Assembly: GCA_035573435.1 (NCBI GenBank)
Contig: DATMZR010000023.1
Location: 1 to 64,000 of the forward strand
From: Solirubrobacterales bacterium
Lineage (GTDB): Bacteria; Actinomycetota; Thermoleophilia; Solirubrobacterales; 70-9
DNA: 64,000 bases
Direction of reading: 5' to 3'
Position 1 is the stretch's first letter. Every line of letters begins with the position of its first letter. Made by a program: the position numbers and the translations under genes. The notes below the pieces were generated by a model. The model had not been told where the DNA came from. It worked only from the letters and a program-made list of their open reading frames with translations, and ran no database searches. Below, in pieces: positions 41,511 through 51,452 of the stretch.

Positions 41511-42152
41511 ATGACCGTGCTCGAGATCGACACGCCGCACGGCCCGGCGAACGCTCACCTGCATCCTGCCGGTCAAGCGAAGGCGGCGTTGGTCCTCGGC
41601 CATGGAGCGGGCGGCGGGGTGACGTCGCCGGACCTGTTGGCGGCGAAAGACGTGGCGGTCTCGGAAGACGTCAGCGTCGCGCTGGTCGAACAGCCCTACC
41701 GCGTCGCGGGACGGCGCTCGCCCCCCGCGGCGAGCCGGCTCGACGCCGCCTGGACCGCGGTTCTCGACGAATTGCTAGCCGGCGAGCTGCGCGGCCTCGC
41801 GCTGATCGCCGGCGGACGATCCCTGGGCGCCCGGGTAGCGTGCCGAACCGCGGATGCCACCGGCGCAACCGCGGTGCTCTGTCTCGCATTCCCGCTCCAG
41901 CCGCCGGCGCGCCGCTCGGGCGATCCATCGCCAAGTCGCCTCCATGAGCTCGACCAGCTCACGGTCCCGACCCTGGTGGTGCAGGGCGAGCGAGACCGAT
42001 TCGGCACGCCGCCGCCCGCGACGCTCCGCACCGTTGCGCGAGTGCCGGGGGACCACAGCCTGAGGACGCATCCCGAGGCTGTTGCCGCCGCCGTTCGAGC
42101 CTGGCTTCCCGACGTCGTGGACCAGGCCGCACGTGCCGCGGTGCCCGGTTAG
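41511..42152 (+). CDS. KANSL3/Tex30-like alpha/beta hydrolase
   Basis: A 213-residue protein of the dienelactone hydrolase-like group: ALVLGHGAGGGVTSPDLL as oxyanion strand, nucleophile loop LIAGGRSLGARVA (S in GRSLG), and LVVQGERDRFG as the acid region; His in VPGDHSLRTHP. ATG at 41511 is used because homology starts there; 54 bases more are open upstream. Convergent overlap of 4 bases with the DUF6941-like gene. Confidence 0.83.
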   Translation: MTVLEIDTPHGPANAHLHPAGQAKAALVLGHGAGGGVTSPDLLAAKDVAVSEDVSVALVEQPYRVAGRRSPPAASRLDAAWTAVLDELLAGELRGLALIAGGRSLGARVACRTADATGATAVLCLAFPLQPPARRSGDPSPSRLHELDQLTVPTLVVQGERDRFGTPPPATLRTVARVPGDHSLRTHPEAVAAAVRAWLPDVVDQAARAAVPG

Positions 42153-42583
42153 CCCGCTTGGGGCGCGGAGCGGGTTGAGAACGGCAGCCGCCAATCCTGG
42201 TGGCTTTCCTCGTTGATCGACAACCGCCACTCGTATCTGCCGCCCGGCGGCAACAGCAGCGGACCGATGTTGATCGCGAGCGGGACGTCAATCGCGGTTC
42301 CGGCCTTCACCCCTGGTGGCCGGCCAACCTCGAAGGCACCCTCGAATGTGACCGGCTCCTCATCGCCCTCATCGGTCTCCAGCTCCACAGCATTCCCATC
42401 ACTGTCAACCAGATCGAGCCGGAACGTGTGCTCCACGTTCGTCCGGTCCCACGGCACTTGGATGTACAAGGCGATTGCCGAGGGAGTCGGCGTTGGCCCC
42501 GTCAGGGACCAGCCGCCCCCGAGTATGTAGAGCTTTCCCTCCGCTGCCTGAGCAGCATCCGCCAGCATCATCGTCACCTTCAA
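42149..42583 (-). CDS. DUF6941-like conserved protein
   Basis: A 144-residue protein opening with KVTMMLADAAQAAEGKLYILG and GGWSLTGPTPTPSAIALYIQVPW, followed by VEHTFRLDLVDSDGNAV and the closing RYEWRLSINEESHQ. This is the pattern of a widespread actinobacterial family (DUF6941) of unknown function, perhaps a beta-sandwich. TTG start at 42583 matches where homologues begin. Overlaps the hydrolase convergently by 4 bases. Confidence 0.72.
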   Translation of the reverse strand: MKVTMMLADAAQAAEGKLYILGGGWSLTGPTPTPSAIALYIQVPWDRTNVEHTFRLDLVDSDGNAVELETDEGDEEPVTFEGAFEVGRPPGVKAGTAIDVPLAINIGPLLLPPGGRYEWRLSINEESHQDWRLPFSTRSAPQAG

Positions 42584-42596
42584 CGGATCAGATGGC

Positions 42597-43955
42597 TCAG
42601 CCGCCGTTGCCGCAGCCCTGCACCGTGGGGACGACGCTGGCGTTCACTGCGGCGCCATTCCAGCCACCGAAGTTGAGCTTGAAAGGCAGTTTCGGAGGCT
42701 TGCAGAGATCCTGGGCGGCCACGACCAGCCCCCCGGCCTTGAAGCGCAGGACGAACTTCGAGATCGGGATGTCGGGGAGGCCGTCGAAGGTCTGGCCGAT
42801 ACCCGCCGCCGGGGCCACGAACTGTCCCATGAGCTGGAGAGTGAGCGGGCCATGGAGATCGACGCCGAGGCGCGGCAGTTGGTCTCCCCGGCTTGGCGGG
42901 ACGACCACCACAGAACCGGCTTCGGCCGCGCTCAGGAACGGTGAGGTGGCCTGCGCCGAGCCGACGATCGAGTTAGCTGGGCAGGCGGCGGCGTTCGACC
43001 GGAACTGGGCCTCCGAGCAGAGGGCGCCCGACAGCACGTCGAAGTTAGGGGTGAGGCTGAACGGGAGCAGGACTCGGGCGCTGTTCAAGCCGGCCTCGCC
43101 CGCGTCCTGGGTGATCTGGGTCGTCAGCGGCGGCTTCGTACCGGCGCTCGTCCGGCCGGCCGAGCCGACCCAGGCGCGGAACGTGGGTGAGAACGGCAGT
43201 GAGGCGCAGTTGGTGGACGTGAACGAGGCGTTGCCGACGACCAGCTTGTTGGGATTGGTGTGGGAGTCGGCGATGAACCTCGTGGTCTTCATGCCGCATG
43301 AAGTGGGGTTCCGCATGAACCCGTTGCCGCCCACGGTCCCGCTCAGCTGGATGTCGATCGCCGTGATGTCGATCGGGACAGTCAGGGCCTGGCCGGCGGC
43401 ATGAGCGACGTTGGGGATGTCGGTCAGCACGGTATTGAGGCCGAAGTCCCCCTTGCGTAGTTTCACGTCGGACACCTGAATGATCTTCTCGAGCAGCGGC
43501 AGCGGGTCAGAGCCGGTCGGCCTCAGCACGATCCCGAAACGGGCCGGCTGACCTGCGGCCGGCTCCACGTTGTAGAGCGAGCCGTTCACGGTCAGCGGCA
43601 GGGTCAGGGGCAAGGGGTCGAGCAGGTGCGCGTTGGCGCTCGTGGTCACCGTGCCCACCTGGCTGGCGCTCGGGCAGGAGTCGCCCTGGAGTTGGGCGAG
43701 CGTGCAGAGCGGCGTCGCCCTCGGATTGCCAACTAGGCCGGGCGGCAGGGCGACCGTCAGGTCCTTGACATCGTCGCTTGGGGATTTGAATCCGATGTGG
43801 ATCGCGACGTCGCTGTTCGCGCCGGCGGCGGGGTTGGTGGGAGCCGCGGCAAGGCCCGTGAACCCGAACGCGGCGTGAGCGGAAGGAGCGAGAGCGAGGC
43901 AGGCGACAATCGCCGCGCACAAAGACAACCAAGCCCTACGTCCAACTCCACCCAT
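42597..43955 (-). CDS. Large secreted protein of the 'PPGLVGNP' type
   Basis: A 452-residue exported protein. Signal: [20 protein letters not shown]. The mature part is beta-rich with a repeated Cys motif: [23 protein letters not shown] followed by [11 protein letters not shown], and later [24 protein letters not shown]. Similar secreted proteins occur in multiple copies in Solirubrobacterales and have no known function. No anchor is visible at the C-terminus. ATG at 43955 has GAGGAGGCGCGGC; the frame runs to 44072 without support. Confidence 0.75.
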   Translation of the reverse strand: MGGVGRRAWLSLCAAIVACLALAPSAHAAFGFTGLAAAPTNPAAGANSDVAIHIGFKSPSDDVKDLTVALPPGLVGNPRATPLCTLAQLQGDSCPSASQVGTVTTSANAHLLDPLPLTLPLTVNGSLYNVEPAAGQPARFGIVLRPTGSDPLPLLEKIIQVSDVKLRKGDFGLNTVLTDIPNVAHAAGQALTVPIDITAIDIQLSGTVGGNGFMRNPTSCGMKTTRFIADSHTNPNKLVVGNASFTSTNCASLPFSPTFRAWVGSAGRTSAGTKPPLTTQITQDAGEAGLNSARVLLPFSLTPNFDVLSGALCSEAQFRSNAAACPANSIVGSAQATSPFLSAAEAGSVVVVPPSRGDQLPRLGVDLHGPLTLQLMGQFVAPAAGIGQTFDGLPDIPISKFVLRFKAGGLVVAAQDLCKPPKLPFKLNFGGWNGAAVNASVVPTVQGCGNGG

Positions 43956-44046
43956 GCCGCGCCTCCTCGATAGCCGTGTCCGGAGCCTGAGTCGAATATA
44001 CCGCCCGGCTAAGCTCAGTTCGTATCCCGAACGAAGGAGCGACGCG

Positions 44047-44562
44047 ATGACGGACCACACCGAGACGGCCATCCTGGCCGGAGGGTGCTTCTGGGGAGTT
44101 CAGGAGCTGTTGCGCAAGCGTGACGGCGTGATCTCGACGCGGGTCGGCTACGCGGGCGGCGAGGTTCCCAACGCCACCTACGGGAACCACGACGGCCACG
44201 CCGAGGCCGTGGAGATCGTCTTCGACCCCGATCGGATCTCCTATCGGGACATCCTCGAGTTCTTCTTCCAGATCCATGACCCGACCACGATGAACCGGCA
44301 GGGCAACGACATCGGGACGAGCTACCGCTCGGAGATCTTCTACACGAGCGACGATCAGCGCCAAATCGCCGAGGAGACGATCGCCGACGTCGACGCTTCC
44401 GGGCTATGGCCGGGCAGGGTGGTCACCGAGCTGAGCGAGGCCGGCCCGTTCTGGGAGGCCGAGCCGGAGCACCAGGACTATCTACAGGACTACCCAAACG
44501 GCTATACGTGCCATTTCGTGCGGCCCGACTGGAAGCTGCCGCACCGTCAAACAACCACCTAG
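44047..44562 (+). CDS. msrA: Peptide-methionine (S)-S-oxide reductase MsrA
   Basis: A 171-residue MsrA. The catalytic Cys14 is in the GGCFWG motif; [34 protein letters not shown] and [12 protein letters not shown] are the conserved family segments. A likely recycling Cys is in NGYTCHFV near the C-terminus. Repairs oxidised Met residues with thioredoxin as donor in the cytosol. ATG has AAGGAGCGACGCG. Followed 12 bases later by a flippase-like gene. Confidence 0.95.
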   Translation: MTDHTETAILAGGCFWGVQELLRKRDGVISTRVGYAGGEVPNATYGNHDGHAEAVEIVFDPDRISYRDILEFFFQIHDPTTMNRQGNDIGTSYRSEIFYTSDDQRQIAEETIADVDASGLWPGRVVTELSEAGPFWEAEPEHQDYLQDYPNGYTCHFVRPDWKLPHRQTTT

Positions 44563-44574
44563 ACCGCCAGCGAC

Positions 44575-45627
44575 ATGAGCGTCGCCGCGCCCCCGATCGA
44601 GGAGCTGCCGGGCGAATTTCAGCCGCGGGCCATTCGTCGCCGCGCCCTTCAGGCCACCGCTGCGCTCGCGGTGCTGGTGGCGATCCTGGTGCTCGCGCCG
44701 GGGCTCGGCGAGGTCCGGGACAAGCTGGCTGGCGCGAGCCCCGGCTGGCTGGTCCTCGCGACGCTCCTAGAGGGCCTCTCCTTCGCCTCCTACGTGCTGA
44801 TGTTCGGGCCGATCTTCTGCACCGGGCTGAGTTGGAAGCGAAGCTGGCAGATCGGCGGATCGGAGCTTGCGATGGGCTCGTTGGTTCCGGCCAGCGGTGC
44901 CGGGGGGCTGGCACTTGGGGCATGGGTGCTTCACCGCGGCGGCATGGACGGAGAACGGATCGCTCGCCGCTCGGTCGCCTTCTTCATGATCAAGAGCGGG
45001 GTGAACTTCGTCGCCGTCGCCGTGCTCGGGGCGGCGCTGGCGGTCGGACTCCTCGGCCCCGACCTGTCCCTTTGGCTGACCGCGTTCCCCGCCGCAATTG
45101 CGGCGCTGACGATTGGCGCGGCGGCCGCGATTCCCAGGCTCGGGCCCGGCCGCGAGCCGGGGCCCGACGCCTCCCGGTTTCGTCGCGTGGTCAACGCCAG
45201 CCGGAGGGCGGCGATCGACGGCGTCGCTGAGGCGCTTCAGATCCTGCGTACGGGGAACCGTCGCGTCTTGGCAGGGGCAGTCGGCTACTGGCTCTTCGAC
45301 AACGCGGTCTTGTGGGCCACCTTCCGCGCCTTCGGCGTCTCGCTTCCGCTAACGGTGATTCTGATGGGCTACCTGATCGGTCAGCTCGGCGGGCTCCTGC
45401 CGATCCCGGGCGGGATCGGCGGGATCGACGGCGGATTGATCGGCACCCTGATCGTCTATGGGGCCCCGGCCGCCGGCACCGCCGCCGCCGTCCTGGCCTA
45501 CCGCGTCATCCTGTTCTGGCTACCGCTGATCGCGGGCGGCATCGCGTTCGTTGCTCTCCGCCGAGACATGCCCGGCCGCTACGAGCTCGCCTCGTGCGCT
45601 CCCGCGATCGCCGACCAGTCCGCCTGA
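44575..45627 (+). CDS. YbhN/UPF0104-type (LPG synthase-like) membrane protein
   Basis: A 350-residue polytopic protein of the lysylphosphatidylglycerol synthetase/YbhN transmembrane family, about eight helices. Landmarks are LAMGSLVPASGAGGLALGAWVL, VGYWLFDNAVLWATFRAFG and the Gly-rich GQLGGLLPIPGGIGGIDGGLIG. Members flip or export glycerophospholipids or glycans. It is probably co-transcribed with msrA. ATG start without a strong ribosome site. Confidence 0.85.
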   Translation: MSVAAPPIEELPGEFQPRAIRRRALQATAALAVLVAILVLAPGLGEVRDKLAGASPGWLVLATLLEGLSFASYVLMFGPIFCTGLSWKRSWQIGGSELAMGSLVPASGAGGLALGAWVLHRGGMDGERIARRSVAFFMIKSGVNFVAVAVLGAALAVGLLGPDLSLWLTAFPAAIAALTIGAAAAIPRLGPGREPGPDASRFRRVVNASRRAAIDGVAEALQILRTGNRRVLAGAVGYWLFDNAVLWATFRAFGVSLPLTVILMGYLIGQLGGLLPIPGGIGGIDGGLIGTLIVYGAPAAGTAAAVLAYRVILFWLPLIAGGIAFVALRRDMPGRYELASCAPAIADQSA

Positions 45628-45636
45628 GGGGAGTAC

Positions 45637-47580
45637 CTATCCCACGCGCTGAGGCTCTGGGGCGGGTGCTATCTCCCTCAGCCGCGCACGGTTCCTGGCT
45701 GCCCTGACGGCCGCGGTGAGCGTCTCGGTGTCGTAGGCGCCTCGGTGTCGCCTGCCATTGATGAAGAAGCTCGGCGTACCGGCGACCCCGCTGGCGTCCG
45801 CGCTCGCAACGTCCTCGGCAACTCGCTCGGCGTGTTCACGCCGGCGCAGCTCGTCCCAAAAACGCTCGACATCGAGACCCAGCTCCTCCGCATAGTGCGC
45901 GAGGTGCGGCTGCGTCAGCTCGTCCTGATGCTCGATCAGCTTGTCGTTCATCTCCCAGAAGGCGCCCTGGGCGGCCGCCGTTTCCGCGGCCTCCGCCGCC
46001 ATCTGGGCATCCGGGTGGACGTCGTTGAGTGGAAGGTGGCGCCAGACATAGCGAAGGTCGTCGCCGAAGGAGACCAGCAGCTCGCGGATGACGACCTCGG
46101 CCTGTCCGCAGTAGGGGCATTGGTAGTCGCCGTACTCGACCAGGGTCACGGGGGCCCGCTCCGAGCCGCGGATGTGGTCACGGTCGGGATCCACCTCGTC
46201 CGAGAGGTCGAGGAGCTCCTCTGCCGTCGCCGCTATCTGGCGGGCTCTCATCTCCGTTGGCAAGTGCCGGATCACCCGGAACACGGCCCAGGCGAGGAGC
46301 GACGCGAGAATGGCTGCCGCGAGGACGCCCAGCTTCGCTTGTTCGAGCTGATCGCCGTCGAAGGCGATGGTCGAGATCAGCACCGAGACCGTGAACCCGA
46401 CACCCGCGACGGCCCCGCCTCCAGCGATCACCGGCCAGCTCAGGGCCCGCCGCAGGCCGGCGACCCAGGGCCGGGACACCAGCCACGACACGCCCAGGAT
46501 GCCGAGGGGCTTGCCGAGGACGTAGCCGAACAGGATTCCGAGGGTTATTGGCGAGGTGGATGCGTCCCCAAGCAGCTGGGCGTCGATGTGGATGCCCGCG
46601 TTTGCGAGCGCGAACACCGGGACGATCACGAAGCTCGTCCACGGATGAAGCCTGTATTGAAGCTGCTCGTTCGCTGAGATCGCGGATGCGAGACTCCGCT
46701 GCGCCGTGCGGGCGAGCTCCGGCGTTGGCTGTTCACGGAATGATCGCGTCACCTCGGTCACCCGCTCGAGGTCGCCGCGGGCCGGCGGATACGCGGTCGT
46801 GACGAGACCGACCGCGAGTCCCGCCACCACCGGATCGATCCCCGACTCGAACAGGGCAATCCACAGGCCGACCCCAACGACCACCGCGAGCTGCCTGCGC
46901 CACGCGCTCGGCGCATACCGAAGCGCGAGCAAGATCGCGAAGAAACCGAGAGCCAGCGCAATCGGGAGCCACGAGACGTCCTCCGTGTACACCGTGGCGA
47001 TCACTGCCAGCGCCACGAGGTCGTCGACCACGGCGAGCGTGAGCAGGCGAACCCGCAGGCGCGTGCCACCCGGGGCCACCAGTGCCAGCAATCCGAGGGC
47101 CAGGGCGGTGTCAGTAGACATCGCGGCTCCCCAGCCGTGCGCCCCGTCACCCCCAGCGTTGAAGGCGAGATAGATCGCGATCGGCACGGTTATCCCGCCG
47201 ACCGCAGCGGCCACCGGGATCGCCAGGCGGCGGCGCTCGCGCAGCTCTCCCGTGTCGAGCTCGCGCTTGGCCTCGAGGCCGATGACCAAGAAGAAGAACG
47301 TCATCAGGCCCTGGTTCACCCAGTGCCGGAGGTCAAGGGAGATGCCCTCGCTTCCGAGATTGATCGAGAGCTTCGTCGTCCAGAACGACTCATACGTCTC
47401 CGACCACGGCGAGTTGGCCCACACCAGAGCCGCGGCCACCGCGCACAGGAGCACCACTGCGCCGCCGGTCTCGGCGCTCAGGAAATCTCGAACCGGGGTG
47501 GCGAGATTCCTCGCCCAGGCCGTCCGACCAGTGAACGAGGCGGCCTGGGACGCCGCCGATCGATCGGAGCCGTTTCCCAC
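45637..47580 (-). CDS. nhaA: NhaA Na+/H+ antiporter fused to a DsbA-like domain
   Basis: A 647-residue fusion. Residues about 20-425 are NhaA: the helix 5 motif VVDDLVALAVIA with the two Asp that bind Na+, the RHWVNQGLMTFFFLVIGLEAKREL loop and the NAGIHIDAQLLGD motif. After a short linker (about 430-445) comes a thioredoxin-fold DsbA-like domain with active site CPYC (YGDYQCPYCGQAEV) and cis-Pro motif GTPSFFINGRRHRG. NhaA expels Na+ in exchange for protons; the added domain, on the cytoplasmic or outer face, may sense redox state. GTG start, right after the GH5 stop. Nothing else is known of its partner. Confidence 0.88.
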   Translation of the reverse strand: MGNGSDRSAASQAASFTGRTAWARNLATPVRDFLSAETGGAVVLLCAVAAALVWANSPWSETYESFWTTKLSINLGSEGISLDLRHWVNQGLMTFFFLVIGLEAKRELDTGELRERRRLAIPVAAAVGGITVPIAIYLAFNAGGDGAHGWGAAMSTDTALALGLLALVAPGGTRLRVRLLTLAVVDDLVALAVIATVYTEDVSWLPIALALGFFAILLALRYAPSAWRRQLAVVVGVGLWIALFESGIDPVVAGLAVGLVTTAYPPARGDLERVTEVTRSFREQPTPELARTAQRSLASAISANEQLQYRLHPWTSFVIVPVFALANAGIHIDAQLLGDASTSPITLGILFGYVLGKPLGILGVSWLVSRPWVAGLRRALSWPVIAGGGAVAGVGFTVSVLISTIAFDGDQLEQAKLGVLAAAILASLLAWAVFRVIRHLPTEMRARQIAATAEELLDLSDEVDPDRDHIRGSERAPVTLVEYGDYQCPYCGQAEVVIRELLVSFGDDLRYVWRHLPLNDVHPDAQMAAEAAETAAAQGAFWEMNDKLIEHQDELTQPHLAHYAEELGLDVERFWDELRRREHAERVAEDVASADASGVAGTPSFFINGRRHRGAYDTETLTAAVRAARNRARLREIAPAPEPQRVG

Positions 47581-47584
47581 TCGC

Positions 47585-49048
47585 TTAAGTCGTCGGCGAG
47601 ACTTCCAGGCGAACCTCGGTGGCGCCCTCGAAACGCTCGAGCACCAGCCGCTGGGCGCCTGCCGCCGAGACGACGCGCGCACCCGTCACCCGAACGCGGT
47701 AGCCGCTTGGGTAGTGAATGTGCGGTAGGAACACGACGGTTCTGACGGAGGGCGCCAGCCGGTGGCCGACCGGGGCCATGGTCGAGTAGCGGAGGTTGAA
47801 GACGCCGCTGCCCGGATTGAACTGGAATTGCTCCGGCGTCCCCGCAACGGCCTGGGGATAGGCCCGGTCGAGGGCCTTCAGCTTGTTGTGTTTGAGATTC
47901 GTGCCGCGAGGCGGCTTGCTCGGATCCTTGACCAGAGCCTGCGTGTCGCCCGGTCCCGTAGTGGTCGGGTCGCTGCAGCCGCAGTAGTGCCACTCGAGCC
48001 ACGAGACCATGTGTTGGTCGGCGAGGTTCGCGATCCGATTGATCTCGGCCAGATCATCGGTGGCCCCGAACTCGCTGAGCAGGAGCGCCCGGTTCGTCTG
48101 CGCCGCAACGTCGTCAGCGTTCTGGAACACCATCGCCTCGGTAGCCGGGCAGTCCGGAGCGCCGGGGTTGAGGCAATAGTCGTGAAAGCTGAACCCCGAG
48201 TTCGACCCGATCTCCGGCAGGTGACTCTGGGACCCGAAATTGAAGATCACGTTCGGCTCGTGCCAGACGATGTGCCGGCTGTCCACGTTGCGGATCGCCG
48301 CGGTGGTCTTGCGGGTCATCGTTGCCAGGGGTCCCTCGTCGAACTGCGGGCAGCCGGTCGGCTGCGCGCAGGTCTGCCACCCGTTTCCGGGCCAGGGCTC
48401 ATTCATCACGTCGTAGCCGAGCACTCGATTCGAGCCCCGGAAGATCCGCGCGACGTGCTTCCAGGCGGTGGCGTACTCGTCCTGGAGCCTCACCCCGCCC
48501 ACCTGATCGTTGGCCCAAAAGTGGTCGAAGGCGCGGTTGAGCGCCGGGTTGGTCAGGTAGTTGTTGGGAAAGCCGTTCTGCGGGTTCGCCAGGCCGTCGT
48601 CCTGCACCTGCCAGTCGGGCCAGCCCTCGCCCTGGAACTTCTCGTGGAAGAGGTCCTGATGGAAGTCGATCTGGCTGTAGACACCCCGGCTCGCGAGCGT
48701 CTGCTGCGTGTTCGCGATCTGGGCCAGGTAGGCGTCGTTGTACGAGGGCTCGCCCCCCACAGGCGGCCCCGGCTCGAGCCCCTTGTAGATCACACCCAGC
48801 CGGATCGCGTTGAAGCCGTGGCCGGCAAGGAAGGTGGCATCGTCAGCGCCGAAGCCCACCTTGGCGGGGTAGTAGGGAGGCCGCTTGTAGACCATGTTCA
48901 GTCCGTGCAGGATCGCGACCCGTTGCTGGGAGTCGGTGATCCAACGCCCGACGTGCCCAAGCGGCGCAGTCGGCGGAGCGGCCTTGGCCGCGGCACAGAA
49001 GATGCTCAAAAAGCAAAGCGGGAGCACCACAGTCCACACACGACGCAC
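47585..49048 (-). CDS. Secreted GH5 endoglycoceramidase-like glycoside hydrolase
   Basis: A 487-residue exported GH5 enzyme. The signal peptide is VLPLCFLSIFCAAAKA. The barrel shows AILHGLNMVYKRPPYYPAK, the acid/base Glu in GYDVMNEPWPG, and the nucleophile Glu in LLLSEFGATDD. The C-terminal beta-sandwich (GVFNLRYSTMAPVGHR) is usual for the family. Related actinobacterial EGCases cut glycosphingolipids or other beta-glycosides. GTG at 49048 is chosen because the signal peptide starts there. NhaA-DsbA starts 5 bases after its stop. Confidence 0.83.
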   Translation of the reverse strand: MRRVWTVVLPLCFLSIFCAAAKAAPPTAPLGHVGRWITDSQQRVAILHGLNMVYKRPPYYPAKVGFGADDATFLAGHGFNAIRLGVIYKGLEPGPPVGGEPSYNDAYLAQIANTQQTLASRGVYSQIDFHQDLFHEKFQGEGWPDWQVQDDGLANPQNGFPNNYLTNPALNRAFDHFWANDQVGGVRLQDEYATAWKHVARIFRGSNRVLGYDVMNEPWPGNGWQTCAQPTGCPQFDEGPLATMTRKTTAAIRNVDSRHIVWHEPNVIFNFGSQSHLPEIGSNSGFSFHDYCLNPGAPDCPATEAMVFQNADDVAAQTNRALLLSEFGATDDLAEINRIANLADQHMVSWLEWHYCGCSDPTTTGPGDTQALVKDPSKPPRGTNLKHNKLKALDRAYPQAVAGTPEQFQFNPGSGVFNLRYSTMAPVGHRLAPSVRTVVFLPHIHYPSGYRVRVTGARVVSAAGAQRLVLERFEGATEVRLEVSPTT

Positions 49049-49160
49049 GGGAGGCGACCGTAACAGACATATCTCGCCGCTGTTTCGCGAAGTCCCACCC
49101 CTCGGAGGTGCGGTTCGGACTTCCGCGATGGGCTCAGGTAAGGCATGATGCAGTGCTGAC

Positions 49161-51431
49161 ATGCCTTGGGGGTCCCGTCTCGTCGTTGGTGTCGCCTGTC
49201 TCGCGATCGCATTCCTGAGCGCTGCGGGTGCAGCCCAAGCGGCGTTCACCGCCCGCGGAAGCGTCGAGCAGGTATACGTGACCCACCTGGCTCCGGGCGC
49301 GGACGTGTCGCTCCTCAATCCGGCCGGCAACGCGATCCGCACGAGGCAAGCCAATGCGCAGGGCGGCCTTCTGTTTCGCAGCGTCCCGCCGGGCACCGGC
49401 TACCGGGTTCGTCTCTCCGCCACCGGCGCGAAGTCGGGCCCGCTGACGGTGCTCTCGACGCGGCCGACGCCGCCCAGCACGGCCATCTACGACCAGCAGC
49501 TCCCCACGAAGGGCTACGGCTATCTGAAGACCCGCGACGGCACCAAGCTGGCCTTTTACGTGCACCCCCCGGAGGATGTGACCAAGGCCGTGCCGGGGGC
49601 AGATCCTCCGCCGGCCCCTTCCGGTCCTACGCCGACGTTGATCGAGTACTCCGGCTACGGGTACGCGGACCCGGCCGGCCCGCAGAGCGGGATCTCGATC
49701 CTCGCCAACCTGATGGGGTTCTCGGTGGTCGACGTCAACATGCGCGGCACCGGCTGCTCGGGCGGCGCGTTCGACTTCTTCGAGCCGCTTCAGAATCTCG
49801 ACGGGTACGACGTGATCGAGACGGTCGCCCGCCAGCCGTGGGTCCTGCATCAAAAGGTCGGCATGATGGGCATCTCCTACGGCGGGATCAGCCAGCTCTT
49901 CACCGCGCAGACCCATCCCCCGAGCCTGGCTGCGATCTCGCCGCTGTCGGTGATCGACGCCACGCAGACGACCCTCTACCCCGGCGGCATCCTGAACACG
50001 GGGTTCGCGCTGAACTGGGCGAAGGAGCGAGTCCATGATGCCCAGCCGGCTGGACCGGATTCGGGGCAGGCGTGGGCTTACCAGCGGACCCAGAACGGCG
50101 ACCAGATCTGCAAGGACAACCAGGCCCTCCATGGGGAGGCGGCAAACCTCCTGGCCAAGGTCCGGGCCAACGACCACTACGTGGCGAAGATTGCCGACCC
50201 GCTGGCTCCGAGCACATTCGTCGACAAGATCCACGTGCCCACCTATCTGGCCTGCCAGTTCACGGATGAGCAGACGGGGGGTCACTGTCCGACCCTCGCG
50301 AAGCACTTCACGGGCACCACGCGCAAGTGGTTCACGTTCACGAACGGGACCCACGTCGACTCGCTCGATCCTGAGACGTTCAACCGCTGGTACGACTTCC
50401 TCCAGCTCTACGTCGCCCGGCAGGCCCCGATCAAGAACGCGGCGGCGTACCGCGCCGGGGCGCCGGTCATCTATCAGGAGGCAATGGGGATATCGGGGGT
50501 GACGATGCCGCCCGATCCGATCCAGAACCAGCCGACCTACGCCGGGGCGAGGGCGGCATTCGAACAGCTCAAGCCCATCCGCCTCCTATTCGACAACGGC
50601 GCGGGCGGCTCCCAACCCGGGCAGCCGGTTCCCGGCTACGAGCAGTCGTTTGCGAGCTTCCCGATCCCCGGCACTGCGGCACGCTTCTTGTACATGGCAC
50701 CCAACGGCATGCTTCGCGATCAGCCGCCGGCGGCCGCTGGAGCCGATTCGTTCACCTGGGACGCCCACGCCCGACCGCTGACCGACTTCACCGGCGACAC
50801 GGCCGCCGGCACCGACGGCCTGTGGACGGCGACACCGCCGTACGACTGGCGCCCGCCACCCGCCGGCAGCGCCGCGTCGTACGTAACCCCCCCGCTGGGC
50901 GGCAACACAACAGTGATCGGCGCCGGGGCCGTGCATGCGTGGGTCCGTTCCTCGACGCCCAACGTCGACCTCCAGGCCACGATCAGCGAGGTCAGGCCCG
51001 ACGGCAAGGAGACCTTCGTGCAAGGCGGCTGGCTGCGAGCCAACGAGCGCAAGCTCGACGCTCAAAAGAGCACCCTGCTCGAGCCGGTCCTCAGCCTGCG
51101 GGAGTCCGACGTATCGCCGATGCCGGCCAATAGCTTCGCCGAGGTTACGATCCCGCTCTACTACGAGGGGCACACCTACCGCGCGGGCTCGCGCATCCGC
51201 GTGACGATCACCGCCCCGAACGGCGACCAGCCCATCTGGTCGTTCGGCGAGACACAGCCGAACGGGACCGCGAATGTTGCGATCGCCCGCTCCAACTCCA
51301 GGCCCTCGAGCCTCATCCTCCCCGTCGTGCCGAACGTGAACGTTCCGACCGGACTCCCGCCCTGCCCCGGCCTCAGGGGAGAACCGTGCCGGAACTACTC
51401 CCCCTACACGAACCACCCAGCGACTCCCTGA
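49161..51431 (+). CDS. Secreted CocE/NonD-family hydrolase
   Basis: A 756-residue exported serine hydrolase, longer than the one at 8028-9827. Signal peptide VGVACLAIAFLSAAGAAQA; an extra N-terminal beta domain (GSVEQVYVTHLAPGADVSLL); the hydrolase with the nucleophile elbow MGISYGGISQL, acid in CQFTDEQTGGH and His in TNGTHVDSLDP; and a C-terminal jelly roll (GGWLRANERKLDAQKS). Substrate unknown. ATG lacks a ribosome site. It is divergent from the GH5 gene, 112 bases away. Confidence 0.87.
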   Translation: MPWGSRLVVGVACLAIAFLSAAGAAQAAFTARGSVEQVYVTHLAPGADVSLLNPAGNAIRTRQANAQGGLLFRSVPPGTGYRVRLSATGAKSGPLTVLSTRPTPPSTAIYDQQLPTKGYGYLKTRDGTKLAFYVHPPEDVTKAVPGADPPPAPSGPTPTLIEYSGYGYADPAGPQSGISILANLMGFSVVDVNMRGTGCSGGAFDFFEPLQNLDGYDVIETVARQPWVLHQKVGMMGISYGGISQLFTAQTHPPSLAAISPLSVIDATQTTLYPGGILNTGFALNWAKERVHDAQPAGPDSGQAWAYQRTQNGDQICKDNQALHGEAANLLAKVRANDHYVAKIADPLAPSTFVDKIHVPTYLACQFTDEQTGGHCPTLAKHFTGTTRKWFTFTNGTHVDSLDPETFNRWYDFLQLYVARQAPIKNAAAYRAGAPVIYQEAMGISGVTMPPDPIQNQPTYAGARAAFEQLKPIRLLFDNGAGGSQPGQPVPGYEQSFASFPIPGTAARFLYMAPNGMLRDQPPAAAGADSFTWDAHARPLTDFTGDTAAGTDGLWTATPPYDWRPPPAGSAASYVTPPLGGNTTVIGAGAVHAWVRSSTPNVDLQATISEVRPDGKETFVQGGWLRANERKLDAQKSTLLEPVLSLRESDVSPMPANSFAEVTIPLYYEGHTYRAGSRIRVTITAPNGDQPIWSFGETQPNGTANVAIARSNSRPSSLILPVVPNVNVPTGLPPCPGLRGEPCRNYSPYTNHPATP

Positions 51432-51452
51432 GTCCGGGCCGGGCGCAGCAAT

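Noticed and set aside
47762-49063. A 433-codon plus-strand frame opposite the GH5 gene
   Set aside because: Translation is a mirror of a high-GC gene; no motifs, and the GH5 frame carries both catalytic Glu residues and a signal peptide.
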